Below, in pieces: positions 8,224 to 18,899 of a stretch of DNA of 64,000 bases; position 1 is the stretch's first letter; each line of letters opens with the position of its first letter. The position numbers and the translations under genes are program-made. This DNA is from Woeseiaceae bacterium (GTDB lineage: Bacteria; Pseudomonadota; Gammaproteobacteria; Steroidobacterales; Woeseiaceae): NCBI GenBank assembly GCA_030065915.1, contig JASJCQ010000004.1, forward strand, positions 124,001 to 188,000, read 5' to 3'. A model generated the notes under the pieces. The model was given only the letters and a program-made list of their open reading frames with translations. It ran no database searches and was not told the DNA's origin.

Positions 8224-10372
8224 AGCTGCCGAAGATCGGCAGGACATACTTGTCATTGATGGCATGTTCTGTGCGGCCTGTGCCGCGAGCGTCGAGGCGA
8301 CGCTGAAGAAACAACCTGGCGTGCACGACGCCTCGGTAAACTTCGCGGCCGACGCCGCCGTACTGCAGTGGACGGGCGAGGCCGCCAACGATGTCGTCGC
8401 TGCCGTGAAAGGGCTCGGTTACGAAGCGCACTTCGTCGGCGACCATCGCGACGTCAAGGCGGACAAGGACGACCCGGCGCGCGACATGATGATGCGCCTG
8501 ATTGTCGGCGTATTCTTTGGCATGTGGGCCATGCTGCCGATGATGGCGCTGTACCTTGGCGTCGTCAGCCAGACAGTAGCGATGCCAATGGCCATTGCTG
8601 CCGGCGTCCTGTCACTGCCCGTCTTGTTGTACTCCGGGCTGCCGTTTTATCGCATGGGCATCGCAACCTTGAGGGCCGGCGTCGCCGGGATCGATGCGCT
8701 GATTCTCCTGGGCGTTGCCGGCAGTGTGATCCTGAGCGTTCTGAACCTCGTCCAGGGATCGAGCGAGGTTTACTTCGAGGTAGCGATCGCGCTGATCGTC
8801 CTGCAGCTGATCGCGCGCTTACTCGATCTGCGTGTCCGGCGTCGGGCACGCGACGCGGTACTGGAACTACTTGAGATGGCGCCGTCATCGCTGACGCTCA
8901 TCGATGACGACGGGTCCGAGCGCGAGGTCACGCTGAAAGAGGCGAAAGCCGGTGCGCGCGTCCTGGTTCGACCGGGCAGCCGGCTGGCCATTGACGGGCG
9001 AGTTGTCGATGGCCGTGCCGAAGTGGATCGCAGCCTGTTTAACGGCGAGTCGGTCCCGGTATCGGTGGGTGCGGGCGACGATGTGCATGCCGGTGAGCGA
9101 GTCCTCGACGCGGCGCTGACGGTCGAGATCACGGCATCGTCCGGCAAGCGACGCATCGACAGCCTCGCGAAGCAGGTGCGTCAGTCGCTGGCGAAGAAAC
9201 CCGCGTGGCAAAAAGTCGCCGATCTCGCAGCGCGCTATTTTCTGTGGGTGGCGGCTGCTGCGTCTGTCGTTGCTGCCGTCGGAGTCTATTTTTTCACGGG
9301 CGACGCCGAAGCCGCCGCCGTCCGCGCGCTGGCGGTCTTCGTCATCGCCTGCCCCTGTGCCCTGTCACTCGCCGCGCCGATGGCGGGTCTTACGGCCTCA
9401 GCGTCGGCGGCCCGCGTCGGCATGATCATTCGAGATCTCAATGCGGCGACCGCGGCGGCGAACCCTGAACGCCTCTACATGGACAAAACCGGAACGCTGA
9501 CCGAGGGTCATCCGGTCATCGTCGCCGTGCACCCTGAGCCGGGTTTCGCCAGGGACGACGTCGTCCGGCTTGCCGCGGCGGCAGAGCGATTCTCCGAGCA
9601 TCCGATCGCACGCGCGATTGTCGCAGCATCCGATGGCGATGCGCCTGCCGAGGAGGTGAAGACCAACGTCGAGCCGGGCAATGGCATTCGCTGGCGTTCC
9701 GGCGAGCAGACGATCGACGTCGGCAAGCTGTCCTGGCTGGCAGCGCTGGGAATCGAATTGCCCGAGATCGTCGAGTCTGGGATGACCCGAGTTGGTGTCG
9801 CGCACAATGGCCGCCTCGCCGGCGTTATTGAACTCGACGATCCGGTTCGTCCGGGCATGGTCGATGCGATCGGTAAGCTCCGCGGCATGGGCGTCGATAC
9901 CTGCATTCTGAGCGGCGATTCAGAAGGTCCCGTCGCGCGTGTCGCCGATGCGTTGGGTGTCGATCACCGGGCCGGCCTGTCGCCAGAGGACAAGGTTTCC
10001 CTGGTTGAGGGTGCCCGTGAGGAGGGCATCGTCGTTGCTTTCGCCGGCGACGGCATCAACGATGGACCGGCGCTGGCCGCCGCCGATCTTGGCATCGCCG
10101 TTGACAACGCCACCGATGCCGCCCGAACCGCTGCGGCAGTGTCTTTCACGGGCGCGTCGGTTGCCGATGTGCCCAGGCTGGTCAAGCTGACCCGCAAGAC
10201 CCGTCGTGTGATTCGCCAGAACCTGACGTGGGCGATTATCTATAACGCCGTTGCGATACCGATGGCGATGCTTGGCTTCGTGCACCCGGCGATTGCAGCC
10301 GGGGCGATGGCCCTGTCGTCCATCTCTATCCTGTTGAACGCGACACGGTCGCGCCTGCCGTCATCGGCCTGA
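8195..10372 (+). CDS. ccoI: Copper-transporting P-type ATPase, CcoI type
   Basis: About 725 residues. An N-terminal heavy-metal domain carries GMFCAAC (C26, C29). Two helix pairs follow, then the actuator segment, the transmembrane metal site CPC (near 385), the phosphorylation motif DKTGT (D430), the HP dipeptide in SEHP and the hinge GDGIND (near 618). These are the marks of P1B ATPases; in cbb3 operons this protein (CcoI/FixI) supplies copper for CcoN. The ATG at 8195 has AGGAG seven bases upstream; another ATG at 8192 is adjacent, and an upstream GTG is less likely. The gene overlaps the cytochrome gene by 29 bases. The other maturation genes ccoG and ccoH are not nearby. Confidence 0.9.
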   Translation: MSSLPERVPEAAEDRQDILVIDGMFCAACAASVEATLKKQPGVHDASVNFAADAAVLQWTGEAANDVVAAVKGLGYEAHFVGDHRDVKADKDDPARDMMMRLIVGVFFGMWAMLPMMALYLGVVSQTVAMPMAIAAGVLSLPVLLYSGLPFYRMGIATLRAGVAGIDALILLGVAGSVILSVLNLVQGSSEVYFEVAIALIVLQLIARLLDLRVRRRARDAVLELLEMAPSSLTLIDDDGSEREVTLKEAKAGARVLVRPGSRLAIDGRVVDGRAEVDRSLFNGESVPVSVGAGDDVHAGERVLDAALTVEITASSGKRRIDSLAKQVRQSLAKKPAWQKVADLAARYFLWVAAAASVVAAVGVYFFTGDAEAAAVRALAVFVIACPCALSLAAPMAGLTASASAARVGMIIRDLNAATAAANPERLYMDKTGTLTEGHPVIVAVHPEPGFARDDVVRLAAAAERFSEHPIARAIVAASDGDAPAEEVKTNVEPGNGIRWRSGEQTIDVGKLSWLAALGIELPEIVESGMTRVGVAHNGRLAGVIELDDPVRPGMVDAIGKLRGMGVDTCILSGDSEGPVARVADALGVDHRAGLSPEDKVSLVEGAREEGIVVAFAGDGINDGPALAAADLGIAVDNATDAARTAAAVSFTGASVADVPRLVKLTRKTRRVIRQNLTWAIIYNAVAIPMAMLGFVHPAIAAGAMALSSISILLNATRSRLPSSA

Positions 10373-10399
10373 GTCCTTCTTTCCAACTCACTATCCAAC

Positions 10400-13300
10400 T
10401 CATTGCTTGCGGACGCGGTAATAGAGGTCGAAGTTGCTCGTCACACCGGTTCTCGACTCGATGACCAGCCGGTCGTTCAGCTGATATCGCAGCAGCAAGG
10501 AGCCCAGCTGATCCACAAGACCGTAGCCGTACTCGACGAGCAGGCGATTACTAAGTCTTTTTCCGGCGACGATACGACTGTCATCGGCGCCGCCCTCGAC
10601 ACTCAGGGTCTCGAGACCCAGTTGGCTCCTGACCCGGGAGGCAACCTGACCGGCGCCGCTCATGCCGAGCGCGAAAGCGGCATTGGCGAGCAGGTCGCCG
10701 TCTCCCTCCGATGTCGCCGTCGACAGCGGGCGGCCCGTCAGCAAATAGGATAGTGCCTCGGCTTCGCGCAAGGGCGGATTACTGTAGACAGACGAGCTCA
10801 ACGCCGAAGGCACGCCCGTCAAATGGATGCCTGCGGTGACGGTGCCGACCTGTCGACTGGCGCGTACGTCCAGCTGCGGGTTATCCAGCGGGCCGTTGAA
10901 AATCAGAAGGCCGCGCTCGATGTCCAGGTCCTGTCCGTAGGAACTGTAGCTGCCGTCGGTCAGTTCCAGCCGGCCGAAGCCCTGGAATGGCCGTCCGCGA
11001 CCGCCTCGCAATTGCACGGAGCCGGTTAAACCCGTATCCAGCCCGAACGCGGCCAGCTTCACGTCGTCACCGAGAGACGCGAGCAGGTCGACGTCGATGC
11101 TGCGCCGCACTTCTTCCCGACGCGTCGCGTCGACTCGGTGTACGACCGCATCGGAGGAGGGCCGGGTCGCCGATTGCGGAATCTCCTTGACGCGAATGTC
11201 GGCGGCGGGAACATCAAGCGCGCCGGTAATGAGGACCTGGCTCTGGTCAGCGACGATTTGCACATCCGGCGATGCACTCATCTGCCAGTCGGGCAAACGC
11301 AGCAATTGGAACCGGTCGCCCGTGATCGACAATTCCGTCCGGAGACCGGTGTCTTCGTCCCGGTAGGTGTCGCCCTCGATCGTTAGCGCGCCGTCGCCGG
11401 ACGTCGCGGAACCCCGCAGCCGCAAACTGCCGGGCTCTGACTGGCTCAAGGAAAGGTCGACATCGCTGACCTCGATCCCGGCGCGCCGGAGTCCGAAAGA
11501 ACCGTCGGCCAGGCGAATCTCACCGGTGACCTCGGGCAGACCGGCGCGTCCCCCGATCGTGATGTCGCCCACGATCCTGCCCTGCGGGTTCACCAGGTCG
11601 GGGATAAAGGACGTGATATTGGCCAGACTGTCGATGCGCATCGACGCCTTGCCGGAGACGGCGGAATCTGGCAGCGACACGTCGGTCACTTCCAGCTCCG
11701 CCATGATCGCCGATACGTCATTCGACGTCTGGATATCGACTTGCGCCGCCAGTCGGTTGCCGAGCAGGGTCGCGCCGGCCGTCGCGACCGTGAAGCCGGT
11801 TTCATACTCCTCGCCGTCAATGCGGGTCTGTACCCGACCATCGCGAAGATCAACGGACGAGTTGCCTGAGACCTGCCCGTCAACGAGTTTCGCACTGGCC
11901 TCGACGAACAGGCTGCCTTCTGTGTTGACCCCTTCAGGCAACGGCAATTGAAGTGCTGCGACAGGCAAACCCTCGATACTCATCGCCGCCGTAGCGTTGC
12001 CGGCGTCTGCGTACTCAGCCTGCAGGCATAGCCTGCCGGCTCCGGACGTGTTCTCAATGCAAAAGGGATCCAGCAAAGCACCGTCTGTCGACGCCGTGAG
12101 TGCTGCCGAGGCCGTACTTCGCCACTGACCTGCCTTGGGGTTCCGAATGTCTAACGCACTCAGCTCGCCCGACCAACGCGGTTTGGCGAAACCGCCGCTC
12201 GCGGACAGTGACACTGTGCTGTCAAAACCGGAAAGCTCGAAACTAATACGGTGTTCGTCAAGCTGTCCCACGACGTCGAGCGTTCCGCTGTCAATTGTCT
12301 GCGCGCCCGACGACAACTGCCGGAACGAAAGATCCGCGTCGATGCCGCCGGCACTCGTCAATGACAACGCTGCCTCTGTGGTATCCACGGAAACAGATGA
12401 CCATTCGATGCCGCGACCTTGTACGGTCGCGTTGACCGCGGGTGCTTCTCGAGTCCCGCTGACGTCGATGTCTGCCGACAGGTTGCCGGATACTTCGGGA
12501 ATCAATTCCGATAGCTGATCGAGTGACACCTTGCCGGATACGGCAACTTGCTCACCAACCTGACCGTTAAGCTGCAGGCGATTCGAGCCGAGCGCGAGGT
12601 CGAGCGTCTCTACGACCAGCCGGTCGTTCTCGATGTCGACTTGTCCACCGCCGGACAAAGCGACGTCATTGACTGAACCCGAAACGTGGCTAATGAGGGC
12701 GCTCAGTGCGTATTCATCGGTTTCGTATCTTCCCTCGGCGTAGCCTTGCAAGCCGACGTTTCCGCTGACCGCAGGGTGAGCGAAGGACGGATCAAGGTCC
12801 GACAGCTCGTAGTCCGCTTCGAACGCATAAGTTGGCGACCAGCGGACTCCGCCGCGGGCCGACAGCACACCGATGTCGTTCTGGATCGTCAATTCAAGTT
12901 CCTCTATGGCTTCGAGGTCCGTCACGCCCGCAAGCGTTATCGCTGTCACGGGCAGGTCGTCGGTCCGAAGCAGCGCATCCAGCCGGACCGCGAGTTCGCT
13001 CACCGGGCCTTCAAGCCTGAGTGCGCCCTCGGCTGAGTGAAGCTCGCGTTCCCCGACGGGCCAGCGAAGATCGGTCCAGCGGTGGGTGAGGTCAACAGAG
13101 ACCTGTTCGCCGTCCAGTGCGACGCTCCCTTCCGTGTTGACCGGGAACGGGCTTTGCAGGACATGTTCGATCTCGAAGCTCTCGATATCGCCATCGACCT
13201 GCAGGTTGCCGGATAAGCGCTGATCGTCGAGTTGCACAGTCCAACGCAACTCCGCTTCGGTCGAGTACTTCCCCGACAGGCGAGAATTGCCCGTCGCATT

Positions 13301-13834
13301 CACCGTCAGCCAGCTGCTGGCGACGTCGAGGACCTGGACCGTCAGGCGAGAACCGCGCAGGCTGGCCGCGAGTTGCAGCGAATCGACGCGGCGTTCGAGG
13401 TCGCCGCGCACAATACTGATGTCTTCCAGGCGCGAGTTGTTGAGCAAGATGTCGACCGGCAGGTCGAGTTCGAAGGGGGCACTGGCGGGTTCCGGTTGCG
13501 ACGGCTCTGTCGGGATATCGATATGCAGCGTCGACGTCCGGATCTCATCAATCCGCACGACGCGCTGCAGCAGCGGCATAAGGTCGACATGGACAAACAA
13601 CTCTGTTGCGTTAATCGATGCGGCATCGTCCGACCAGTCAACGGTCTCGAAGACGATGCCTTGCGTCAGTGTGCCGTCCATCTCGCCGAGTGTCAGCGGC
13701 GCTGGCAACAAACTGTCGGCCCGTGCCAGGACGAATCTCGCCCCCTGCGGCGTTGCGACGAGCCACGCAATCATGGCCGTCACCAGTACGGTGATTGCGG
13801 CGACGGCGAGCCAGGCTTTCCTGCCAAGGGTCAC
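10400..13834 (-). CDS. tamB: Translocation and assembly module subunit TamB
   Basis: About 1144 residues. A single N-terminal membrane helix (about 8-28) is followed by a very long beta-rich periplasmic region with many repeated short strands, and the conserved TamB C-terminal domain with GSVQLRGGRG, PLDNPQLDVRA and a final barrel-like segment YRVRKQ. TamB spans from the inner membrane to TamA and is linked to outer-membrane protein insertion and phospholipid traffic. The preferred start is the GTG at 13834, which overlaps the tamA stop as GTGA; a GTG at 13933 would extend the protein into tamA without support. It is the second gene of a tamA-tamB operon. Confidence 0.92.
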   Translation of the reverse strand: MTLGRKAWLAVAAITVLVTAMIAWLVATPQGARFVLARADSLLPAPLTLGEMDGTLTQGIVFETVDWSDDAASINATELFVHVDLMPLLQRVVRIDEIRTSTLHIDIPTEPSQPEPASAPFELDLPVDILLNNSRLEDISIVRGDLERRVDSLQLAASLRGSRLTVQVLDVASSWLTVNATGNSRLSGKYSTEAELRWTVQLDDQRLSGNLQVDGDIESFEIEHVLQSPFPVNTEGSVALDGEQVSVDLTHRWTDLRWPVGERELHSAEGALRLEGPVSELAVRLDALLRTDDLPVTAITLAGVTDLEAIEELELTIQNDIGVLSARGGVRWSPTYAFEADYELSDLDPSFAHPAVSGNVGLQGYAEGRYETDEYALSALISHVSGSVNDVALSGGGQVDIENDRLVVETLDLALGSNRLQLNGQVGEQVAVSGKVSLDQLSELIPEVSGNLSADIDVSGTREAPAVNATVQGRGIEWSSVSVDTTEAALSLTSAGGIDADLSFRQLSSGAQTIDSGTLDVVGQLDEHRISFELSGFDSTVSLSASGGFAKPRWSGELSALDIRNPKAGQWRSTASAALTASTDGALLDPFCIENTSGAGRLCLQAEYADAGNATAAMSIEGLPVAALQLPLPEGVNTEGSLFVEASAKLVDGQVSGNSSVDLRDGRVQTRIDGEEYETGFTVATAGATLLGNRLAAQVDIQTSNDVSAIMAELEVTDVSLPDSAVSGKASMRIDSLANITSFIPDLVNPQGRIVGDITIGGRAGLPEVTGEIRLADGSFGLRRAGIEVSDVDLSLSQSEPGSLRLRGSATSGDGALTIEGDTYRDEDTGLRTELSITGDRFQLLRLPDWQMSASPDVQIVADQSQVLITGALDVPAADIRVKEIPQSATRPSSDAVVHRVDATRREEVRRSIDVDLLASLGDDVKLAAFGLDTGLTGSVQLRGGRGRPFQGFGRLELTDGSYSSYGQDLDIERGLLIFNGPLDNPQLDVRASRQVGTVTAGIHLTGVPSALSSSVYSNPPLREAEALSYLLTGRPLSTATSEGDGDLLANAAFALGMSGAGQVASRVRSQLGLETLSVEGGADDSRIVAGKRLSNRLLVEYGYGLVDQLGSLLLRYQLNDRLVIESRTGVTSNFDLYYRVRKQ

Positions 13835-15552
13835 AGGTCTGCTCCAAGTCGCAGGTGCAGCCGCAGCGATTCGTCGCTGTCGCTGACCGGATACCCCAGG
13901 TACATGCGAATGGCGCCGACCGGAGATCGCCACTTGAGCCCGATGCCGGCGCCGACCTCGGCCTCGAAGTCGTTGTCGTTGAACGCATTGCCGGCGTCAA
14001 CAAAAACCGCACCGTAGAAGTTCCCCGTCAGGCGTCTTTCGAACTCCAGGCTCGCGACCAGCAGGTTGCTGCCGCCGACGACGACACCGTCGTCGTTTCT
14101 CGGACCGAGCGTCTCGAAATCGAAGCCACGAATGGATTCGTCGCCGCCCGCAAAGAACCGAGCTGATGGTGGCAGGTCATTGAAGTCCGGTGTGTCGGTG
14201 TAGCCCGCATTCAGCCTCGCAAGGACCCGGTAGTTCTCGCCGAGGCCGCGAATCCAGCGCGTCCTGAGCACGGTCTGTACGTAGGACGAATTCGAGCCAA
14301 GTACCTTTTCGGTGCCGCGTACCTCCGCAGTGAGGCGCAGGCCGCGCCGGGGAAACACGTCCCTGTCCGAGCTCTTATGGTCGAATATGACCGCAGGTAC
14401 CACTGACCGCGCCGTACGTACGACGGTTCCCAGGTCGTAGGATTCGTTCTTGACGTCGAGCGCGAGCGTTCTGAGCCAGCGATCACTCATTATTCTCGTC
14501 CAGCGAACACCGAGCGACTGAATGTCGCTGTCATAGGTTTCAGTCTGCTCGGACGACAGCCCGCCAGTGACGCTGAACCATTCGCGGCGGGGATCGCCCA
14601 GTGGAATGCGGTACTCGGCGGTCATGCCCTGGATGAGCTCGGCGATGTTCAGGTCCAGGATAATTCGGTGCCCCGCGCGATTGAGGCGGTTGTTGCGGAA
14701 ACCGGTCCGCAGTCTTGCACCGATGTCTGTCGAGTAACCAACGCCAGCGCCATACTCGATACGGGTCCCCGGCTCGAGATCTATCCTGATCGGCACGGCC
14801 CCTTCCGAGGCATTCTCGACGTCCGGGAAGATGTTGATTGAAGAGAAGTAGACGCTGTCGGTCAGCTCCCGGAAGGCTCGTGCCAGCTTGTCGCTGTCGT
14901 AGTATTCGCCGGGGCGCAAGTCGATGTAGGCTGCCGGGATTCTGTCTTTCAGTATGTCCTGTTGTATCGAGATCTCGCCGAGTCGATAGCGAGCACCGCT
15001 GTCGAGCAGGAGACTGACGTCTGCACGTCCTTCGTTGGGCCACACGTCCAGTCGACTCTCTGAAAAACTCGCGTCGAAGTAGCCGCGATCGGCAGCCAGC
15101 GTCTGCATACCTTTCTTGACCCGCTCGTATTCGCTGTGCCGCAAGGGTGAGCCGGGTGTCAGACCGGCAGCTTCGACCAGCGCAAGAAACGGCGGATCGG
15201 AAGCGGCCTCTCCGCGCACGTCGATGACGATGTCGCGCAACAGAACCTGTTCGCCCGGCACCACATCGAGCGTCGCGGCCCAGCAATCGCCCCCAAGCGT
15301 CAGTGATGAGGTGATGACCGGGTCGTAGTAGCCGAAAGGTTCGAGCGCGCGCCGGGTTTCTTTCTCGAGCGAGCGAAAGCGGCGCCGGACTCGCCAGTCC
15401 TCGGCGTCGCAGGATTCCGAGGCAAGCGCAGCAAACGACCTGACGTTACGTTCCAGCTCTCCATCGAGGCCGGTGATTGCAAGTTCGGCAGCGGCCAGTG
15501 AGGGCAGCAAAAGTGCAACGGCGAACCAGCAGCTTGTGCAACACAACTTCAT
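13831..15552 (-). CDS. tamA: Outer-membrane assembly protein TamA (Omp85 family)
   Basis: 573 residues. An N-terminal signal peptide (about 1-22, ending AAAE) precedes three POTRA-type domains and a C-terminal 16-strand Omp85 barrel (about 270-573). The barrel shows RGFDFETLGPR, the Omp85 lid motif in variant form, and the ending LHLRLGADL with short alternating strands. Together with TamB it forms the TAM complex in the outer membrane. The ATG at 15552 is the only sensible start with a signal peptide. The 4-base overlap with tamB shows the pair is one operon. Confidence 0.92.
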   Translation of the reverse strand: MKLCCTSCWFAVALLLPSLAAAELAITGLDGELERNVRSFAALASESCDAEDWRVRRRFRSLEKETRRALEPFGYYDPVITSSLTLGGDCWAATLDVVPGEQVLLRDIVIDVRGEAASDPPFLALVEAAGLTPGSPLRHSEYERVKKGMQTLAADRGYFDASFSESRLDVWPNEGRADVSLLLDSGARYRLGEISIQQDILKDRIPAAYIDLRPGEYYDSDKLARAFRELTDSVYFSSINIFPDVENASEGAVPIRIDLEPGTRIEYGAGVGYSTDIGARLRTGFRNNRLNRAGHRIILDLNIAELIQGMTAEYRIPLGDPRREWFSVTGGLSSEQTETYDSDIQSLGVRWTRIMSDRWLRTLALDVKNESYDLGTVVRTARSVVPAVIFDHKSSDRDVFPRRGLRLTAEVRGTEKVLGSNSSYVQTVLRTRWIRGLGENYRVLARLNAGYTDTPDFNDLPPSARFFAGGDESIRGFDFETLGPRNDDGVVVGGSNLLVASLEFERRLTGNFYGAVFVDAGNAFNDNDFEAEVGAGIGLKWRSPVGAIRMYLGYPVSDSDESLRLHLRLGADL

Positions 15553-15642
15553 AGTTGCGGACTATAGCCATTTATCGATCCTGACGAGTGTTCCGAACGC
15601 CTTGCCTGACCAAAGTTTCCCTGCCTCTGCGGGACAGCGCCG

Positions 15643-17472
15643 TCAATTCGGTCGATTCGGGTACATCGGGTCGGGTTGCGGGTCGATGGACTGTCCCATC
15701 AGTGCTGCAATGGTCCAGCCTGTCAGCGGTTTGAACTCCTCGTCCGGAACCGGGAAGCGGATATGTTGCGTCGTATCGACGGCGAACAGCACGAGGTTGT
15801 TGGGGTGCTTCTCACTGTAGGCCTCAAACGTGAACTCATCGGTCAAGTTGTTCAGCTTGATCTGCGCGCCTGACTTCAGATGCCGGATCAGCTCGTCAAT
15901 ATTGACCTTGTCGTCGAACAGGTGGCGGCCACTCATCTCGCCGCTGACCTTGTGCTTCTCGTGGTCCTTCTCACGGGTTGTGCTCATCACGAACACGTGA
16001 TCCCGGCCGAAGTCGCTCGCGAACCGGACGCAGGCAAGTTCGTTGAGCCCGGGCTGCCGGGACACAGCCAGCAGGTTGCCGAGGCCTGCCGTGTCGAGGT
16101 TGTCCTCCGAGTAGGTGGAAATCGGGCTGCCGTAGAAGGTCGGCAAGCCCATCATCCGCGCCTCGCGAATGCCTGCCCAGTGCGAGTCGGCGAGGCGCAC
16201 GCTCAAGCCCGCCTCCATGATCGCCTTGGCGAGCGTTCGCCCGAGCAGGTTGGAGCCGATGACCAGCACGCCGGTCGGGTCCGGTTCGGCGACGCCCAGG
16301 AGTCTTGCGATCGGTTTCGCCGTCAGGCTCTGCAGGACCACGGTGCCGATGATCAGGCCGAAGACGAGCGGCACGAGCGCCTCGGCGTCCGGGTAGCCGA
16401 TGTCCCTCAAGCGCAGTGCAAACAACGACGACACGGCGGCCGCGACGATGCCGCGCGGGAAGACCCAGCCGATAAAGAGCTTCTCTCTCCAGCTGAGCCC
16501 GGCACCAACGGAACTGACCACCGAACGCGCGGGACCGGCGAGCAGCTGCAGCACCAGAACGACGATGATGCCGCCCAGGCCTAAGGCGGCGAGCGCCTCC
16601 AGGTCGAGCCGGGCGGCCAGCAGGATGAACAGGCCGCCGATCAGGACCAGCGTGAGGCTCTCCTTGAAGTTCAGAATGTCCTCGAGGTCGACGTCGCGCA
16701 TGTTCGCGAGCCATACGCCCATGATCGTAACGGCGAGGAACCCGGACTCGCCCTGCAGGTACTCCGCCGCGGCGAAGACCAGCAGTACGGCGGCCAGCCC
16801 TGAATAGTCGCGCAGGAAGTCGGGGATCACGCGTTTTCTCAACGCGATGCCATACGCGTAACCACCGGCCGCGCCGAGCAGGGCGCCGACGCCGACGATG
16901 ATCCCGAACTCGGCCGCGATGTGAGAGAACCCGGACTGCTGCTGCGTCGCAACGATCGCATTAAAGACCAGTAGCGCGAAGATGGCGCCGATCGGATCGA
17001 TCAGTATCGATTCCCAGCGCAGGATGCTGGACACAGCGGGTTTGGGACGCACGGCCCGCAGCAGCGGCATGACAACGGTCGGTCCGCTGACCGTGACGAC
17101 GGCGCCAAACAATGCCGACAGGTAAATGTCCCAGTTCATGACGTAGTAAGCGGTCAGGGCGGCTACGAGCCAGGTCAGTACCACGCCGACCGACACGAGG
17201 TTCCGGACGACAGAGCCGTGACCGCGGATCTCGGATAGCTTCAGCGTCAGGCTGCCCTCGAACAGGATGATCGCAACGGCAACGGAGACAATGGGAGTCA
17301 GCAACTCACCGAACAGCGCATCCGGGTCGAGAAAGCCGAAGACAGGTCCGGCCAATACGCCGGCGAACAACAGGAACAGGATCGCGGGCAGCTTCATGCG
17401 CCAGGCCAGCCAGCTGCAGGCGAAACCGACGACGGCGATGCCGCAGATGAGGACAATATCGTGTGCGTGCAT
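15643..17472 (-). CDS. Cation/proton antiporter with C-terminal TrkA-N (RCK) domain
   Basis: 609 residues. About twelve membrane helices cover residues 5-385 with CPA1-type features such as LFEGSLTL and an internal SILIDPIGA segment around the ion site. A TrkA-N nucleotide-binding fold follows from about 393, starting GSNLLGR, and a further soluble tail ends the protein. Such proteins exchange Na+ or K+ for protons across the inner membrane and are gated by nucleotides through the TrkA-N domain; which ion is moved here cannot be told. A GGGGCGG stretch lies just before the ATG. The gene stands alone, 90 bases before tamA. Confidence 0.85.
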   Translation of the reverse strand: MHAHDIVLICGIAVVGFACSWLAWRMKLPAILFLLFAGVLAGPVFGFLDPDALFGELLTPIVSVAVAIILFEGSLTLKLSEIRGHGSVVRNLVSVGVVLTWLVAALTAYYVMNWDIYLSALFGAVVTVSGPTVVMPLLRAVRPKPAVSSILRWESILIDPIGAIFALLVFNAIVATQQQSGFSHIAAEFGIIVGVGALLGAAGGYAYGIALRKRVIPDFLRDYSGLAAVLLVFAAAEYLQGESGFLAVTIMGVWLANMRDVDLEDILNFKESLTLVLIGGLFILLAARLDLEALAALGLGGIIVVLVLQLLAGPARSVVSSVGAGLSWREKLFIGWVFPRGIVAAAVSSLFALRLRDIGYPDAEALVPLVFGLIIGTVVLQSLTAKPIARLLGVAEPDPTGVLVIGSNLLGRTLAKAIMEAGLSVRLADSHWAGIREARMMGLPTFYGSPISTYSEDNLDTAGLGNLLAVSRQPGLNELACVRFASDFGRDHVFVMSTTREKDHEKHKVSGEMSGRHLFDDKVNIDELIRHLKSGAQIKLNNLTDEFTFEAYSEKHPNNLVLFAVDTTQHIRFPVPDEEFKPLTGWTIAALMGQSIDPQPDPMYPNRPN

Positions 17473-17600
17473 GTGCCGCCCCGATGTTCACCCGTCGCTA
17501 CGGCAGGTGAACCACATGAGTGATGCCTGCGAGAGTATCAGGCGGGGCGTGTTTTTCTAAGCCGGAGTCGTTGCCCTTCCGGAACTATCCGCTCTTCGGT

Positions 17601-18899
17601 TTAGCTCGACTCGGTCTTCATCGAGTTGTGGAGGATGACCTCGCGATGCGGGTACGGAATCTCGATGTCGTTTTCCTTGAACGCGTACCACAATTCGCGC
17701 AGCACCTTGCCGCGGATATTCGTCAGTCCCTGCTGCGGGTCCGCGATCCAGAAGCGCAGCTTGAAGTTCAGCGACGAGTCGCCGAACTCGGTCAGCCAGC
17801 AGACCGGGGCCTTCTTGGCCGTATCGACACGATCCACCTTGCTCGTGGCCTCTATCGCGATGCGGCTGACCGTGTCCGGGTCAGAGTCGTAGGAGACGCC
17901 GAAGGTCACATCGAGCCTGACGTACTTGTCGGAGAACGACCAGTTGATGACCTCGTGTGTAATGAAGTCTTCGTTCGGTATCAGGTACTCACGGCCGTCT
18001 CGCGTCACGACGGAAACGAATCGCGCGCGAAGTTCCCGTATCCAGCCGAAGGTGTCGCCGAGAGCGATCGTATCGCCGGGTTTGATCGACTGGTCCAGCA
18101 GGATGATGATGCCCGAGATGAAGTTGGACACCACCTTCTGCAGGCCGAAGCCGATGCCGACGCCGACGGCGCCGGACAGTACCGTCAGCGCCGTCAGGTC
18201 GATGCCCATGCCGGACACGACGAAGAACCCGGCGAAGACGATGAGGGCGATCCGCGTGATTTTTCCGAGCAGTACGCGCAGCGACGGCGTCAGTTCTTCG
18301 ACCGTCTGGATCCGGTTGTCGAAGAAGTTGCCGAGTTTCAGGGATGCCCACAGCGCAACTGCCAGGAGCAGCACGCCCTGTAGAACACTGAGCACGCTGA
18401 TACGAATCTCGCCGACGCTAAATGCCGCGCTGTCCAGGAACTGGGAGACGTCGTCGACGACGCCTAAGATCATAGCGGCGACGTAGAACCAGGCGGCAAA
18501 CGCAAAGAACCGCCTCGCGGTGCGACTGCGAATCGCGCGCGACGACACCGAGATTATGAACCAGGCCCCGGACAACAGCATGACCGCATAGATCAGGTTG
18601 TTACTACCTGGCCACTCCAGGGTGCTGGTCACCGAGTAAGCGATGACAAGGAAGAGGATGAAGAACAGCCATTCCAGGCGCCGCAGGAACGCAGCAAAGA
18701 TGCGCAGTAATCCCGGCATCCCGGTGATACCGCGGGCCAGGTGTTCGACTCTCGGTTCGACGCGATTGGAGACGATCCAGGCGAGACCGAACAGCAGCAC
18801 CATCATGACCAGCTGCACCCAGATCGCCGTCTGCGACAGGTAGGCTACGGCGTTCGCCAGGTGCTCGTTAGCCACCGCGATAATGGCGTCTGTGTCCAT
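17601..18899 (-). CDS. Mechanosensitive ion channel, MscS family
   Basis: About 432 residues. Four to five N-terminal helices (20-230) lead to the pore helix with GAVGVGIGFGLQ and FISG, then the MscS beta domain with KPGDTIALG, IPNEDFITH and a C-terminal alpha/beta region. It opens on membrane tension to release solutes under hypo-osmotic shock. The ATG at 18899 follows GGGGGAG by three bases; a TTG at 18911 lies inside that ribosome site and is rejected. The leader just before the ATG holds CTTGGGG, which is complementary to a loop of the small RNA described at 59518-59625. Confidence 0.9.
   Translation of the reverse strand: MDTDAIIAVANEHLANAVAYLSQTAIWVQLVMMVLLFGLAWIVSNRVEPRVEHLARGITGMPGLLRIFAAFLRRLEWLFFILFLVIAYSVTSTLEWPGSNNLIYAVMLLSGAWFIISVSSRAIRSRTARRFFAFAAWFYVAAMILGVVDDVSQFLDSAAFSVGEIRISVLSVLQGVLLLAVALWASLKLGNFFDNRIQTVEELTPSLRVLLGKITRIALIVFAGFFVVSGMGIDLTALTVLSGAVGVGIGFGLQKVVSNFISGIIILLDQSIKPGDTIALGDTFGWIRELRARFVSVVTRDGREYLIPNEDFITHEVINWSFSDKYVRLDVTFGVSYDSDPDTVSRIAIEATSKVDRVDTAKKAPVCWLTEFGDSSLNFKLRFWIADPQQGLTNIRGKVLRELWYAFKENDIEIPYPHREVILHNSMKTESS

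Noticed and set aside
13835..13933. Longer TamB start at GTG 13933
   Set aside because: It would place 33 polar residues before the membrane helix and overlap tamA by about 100 bases; the GTG at 13834 makes the typical 4-base overlap.
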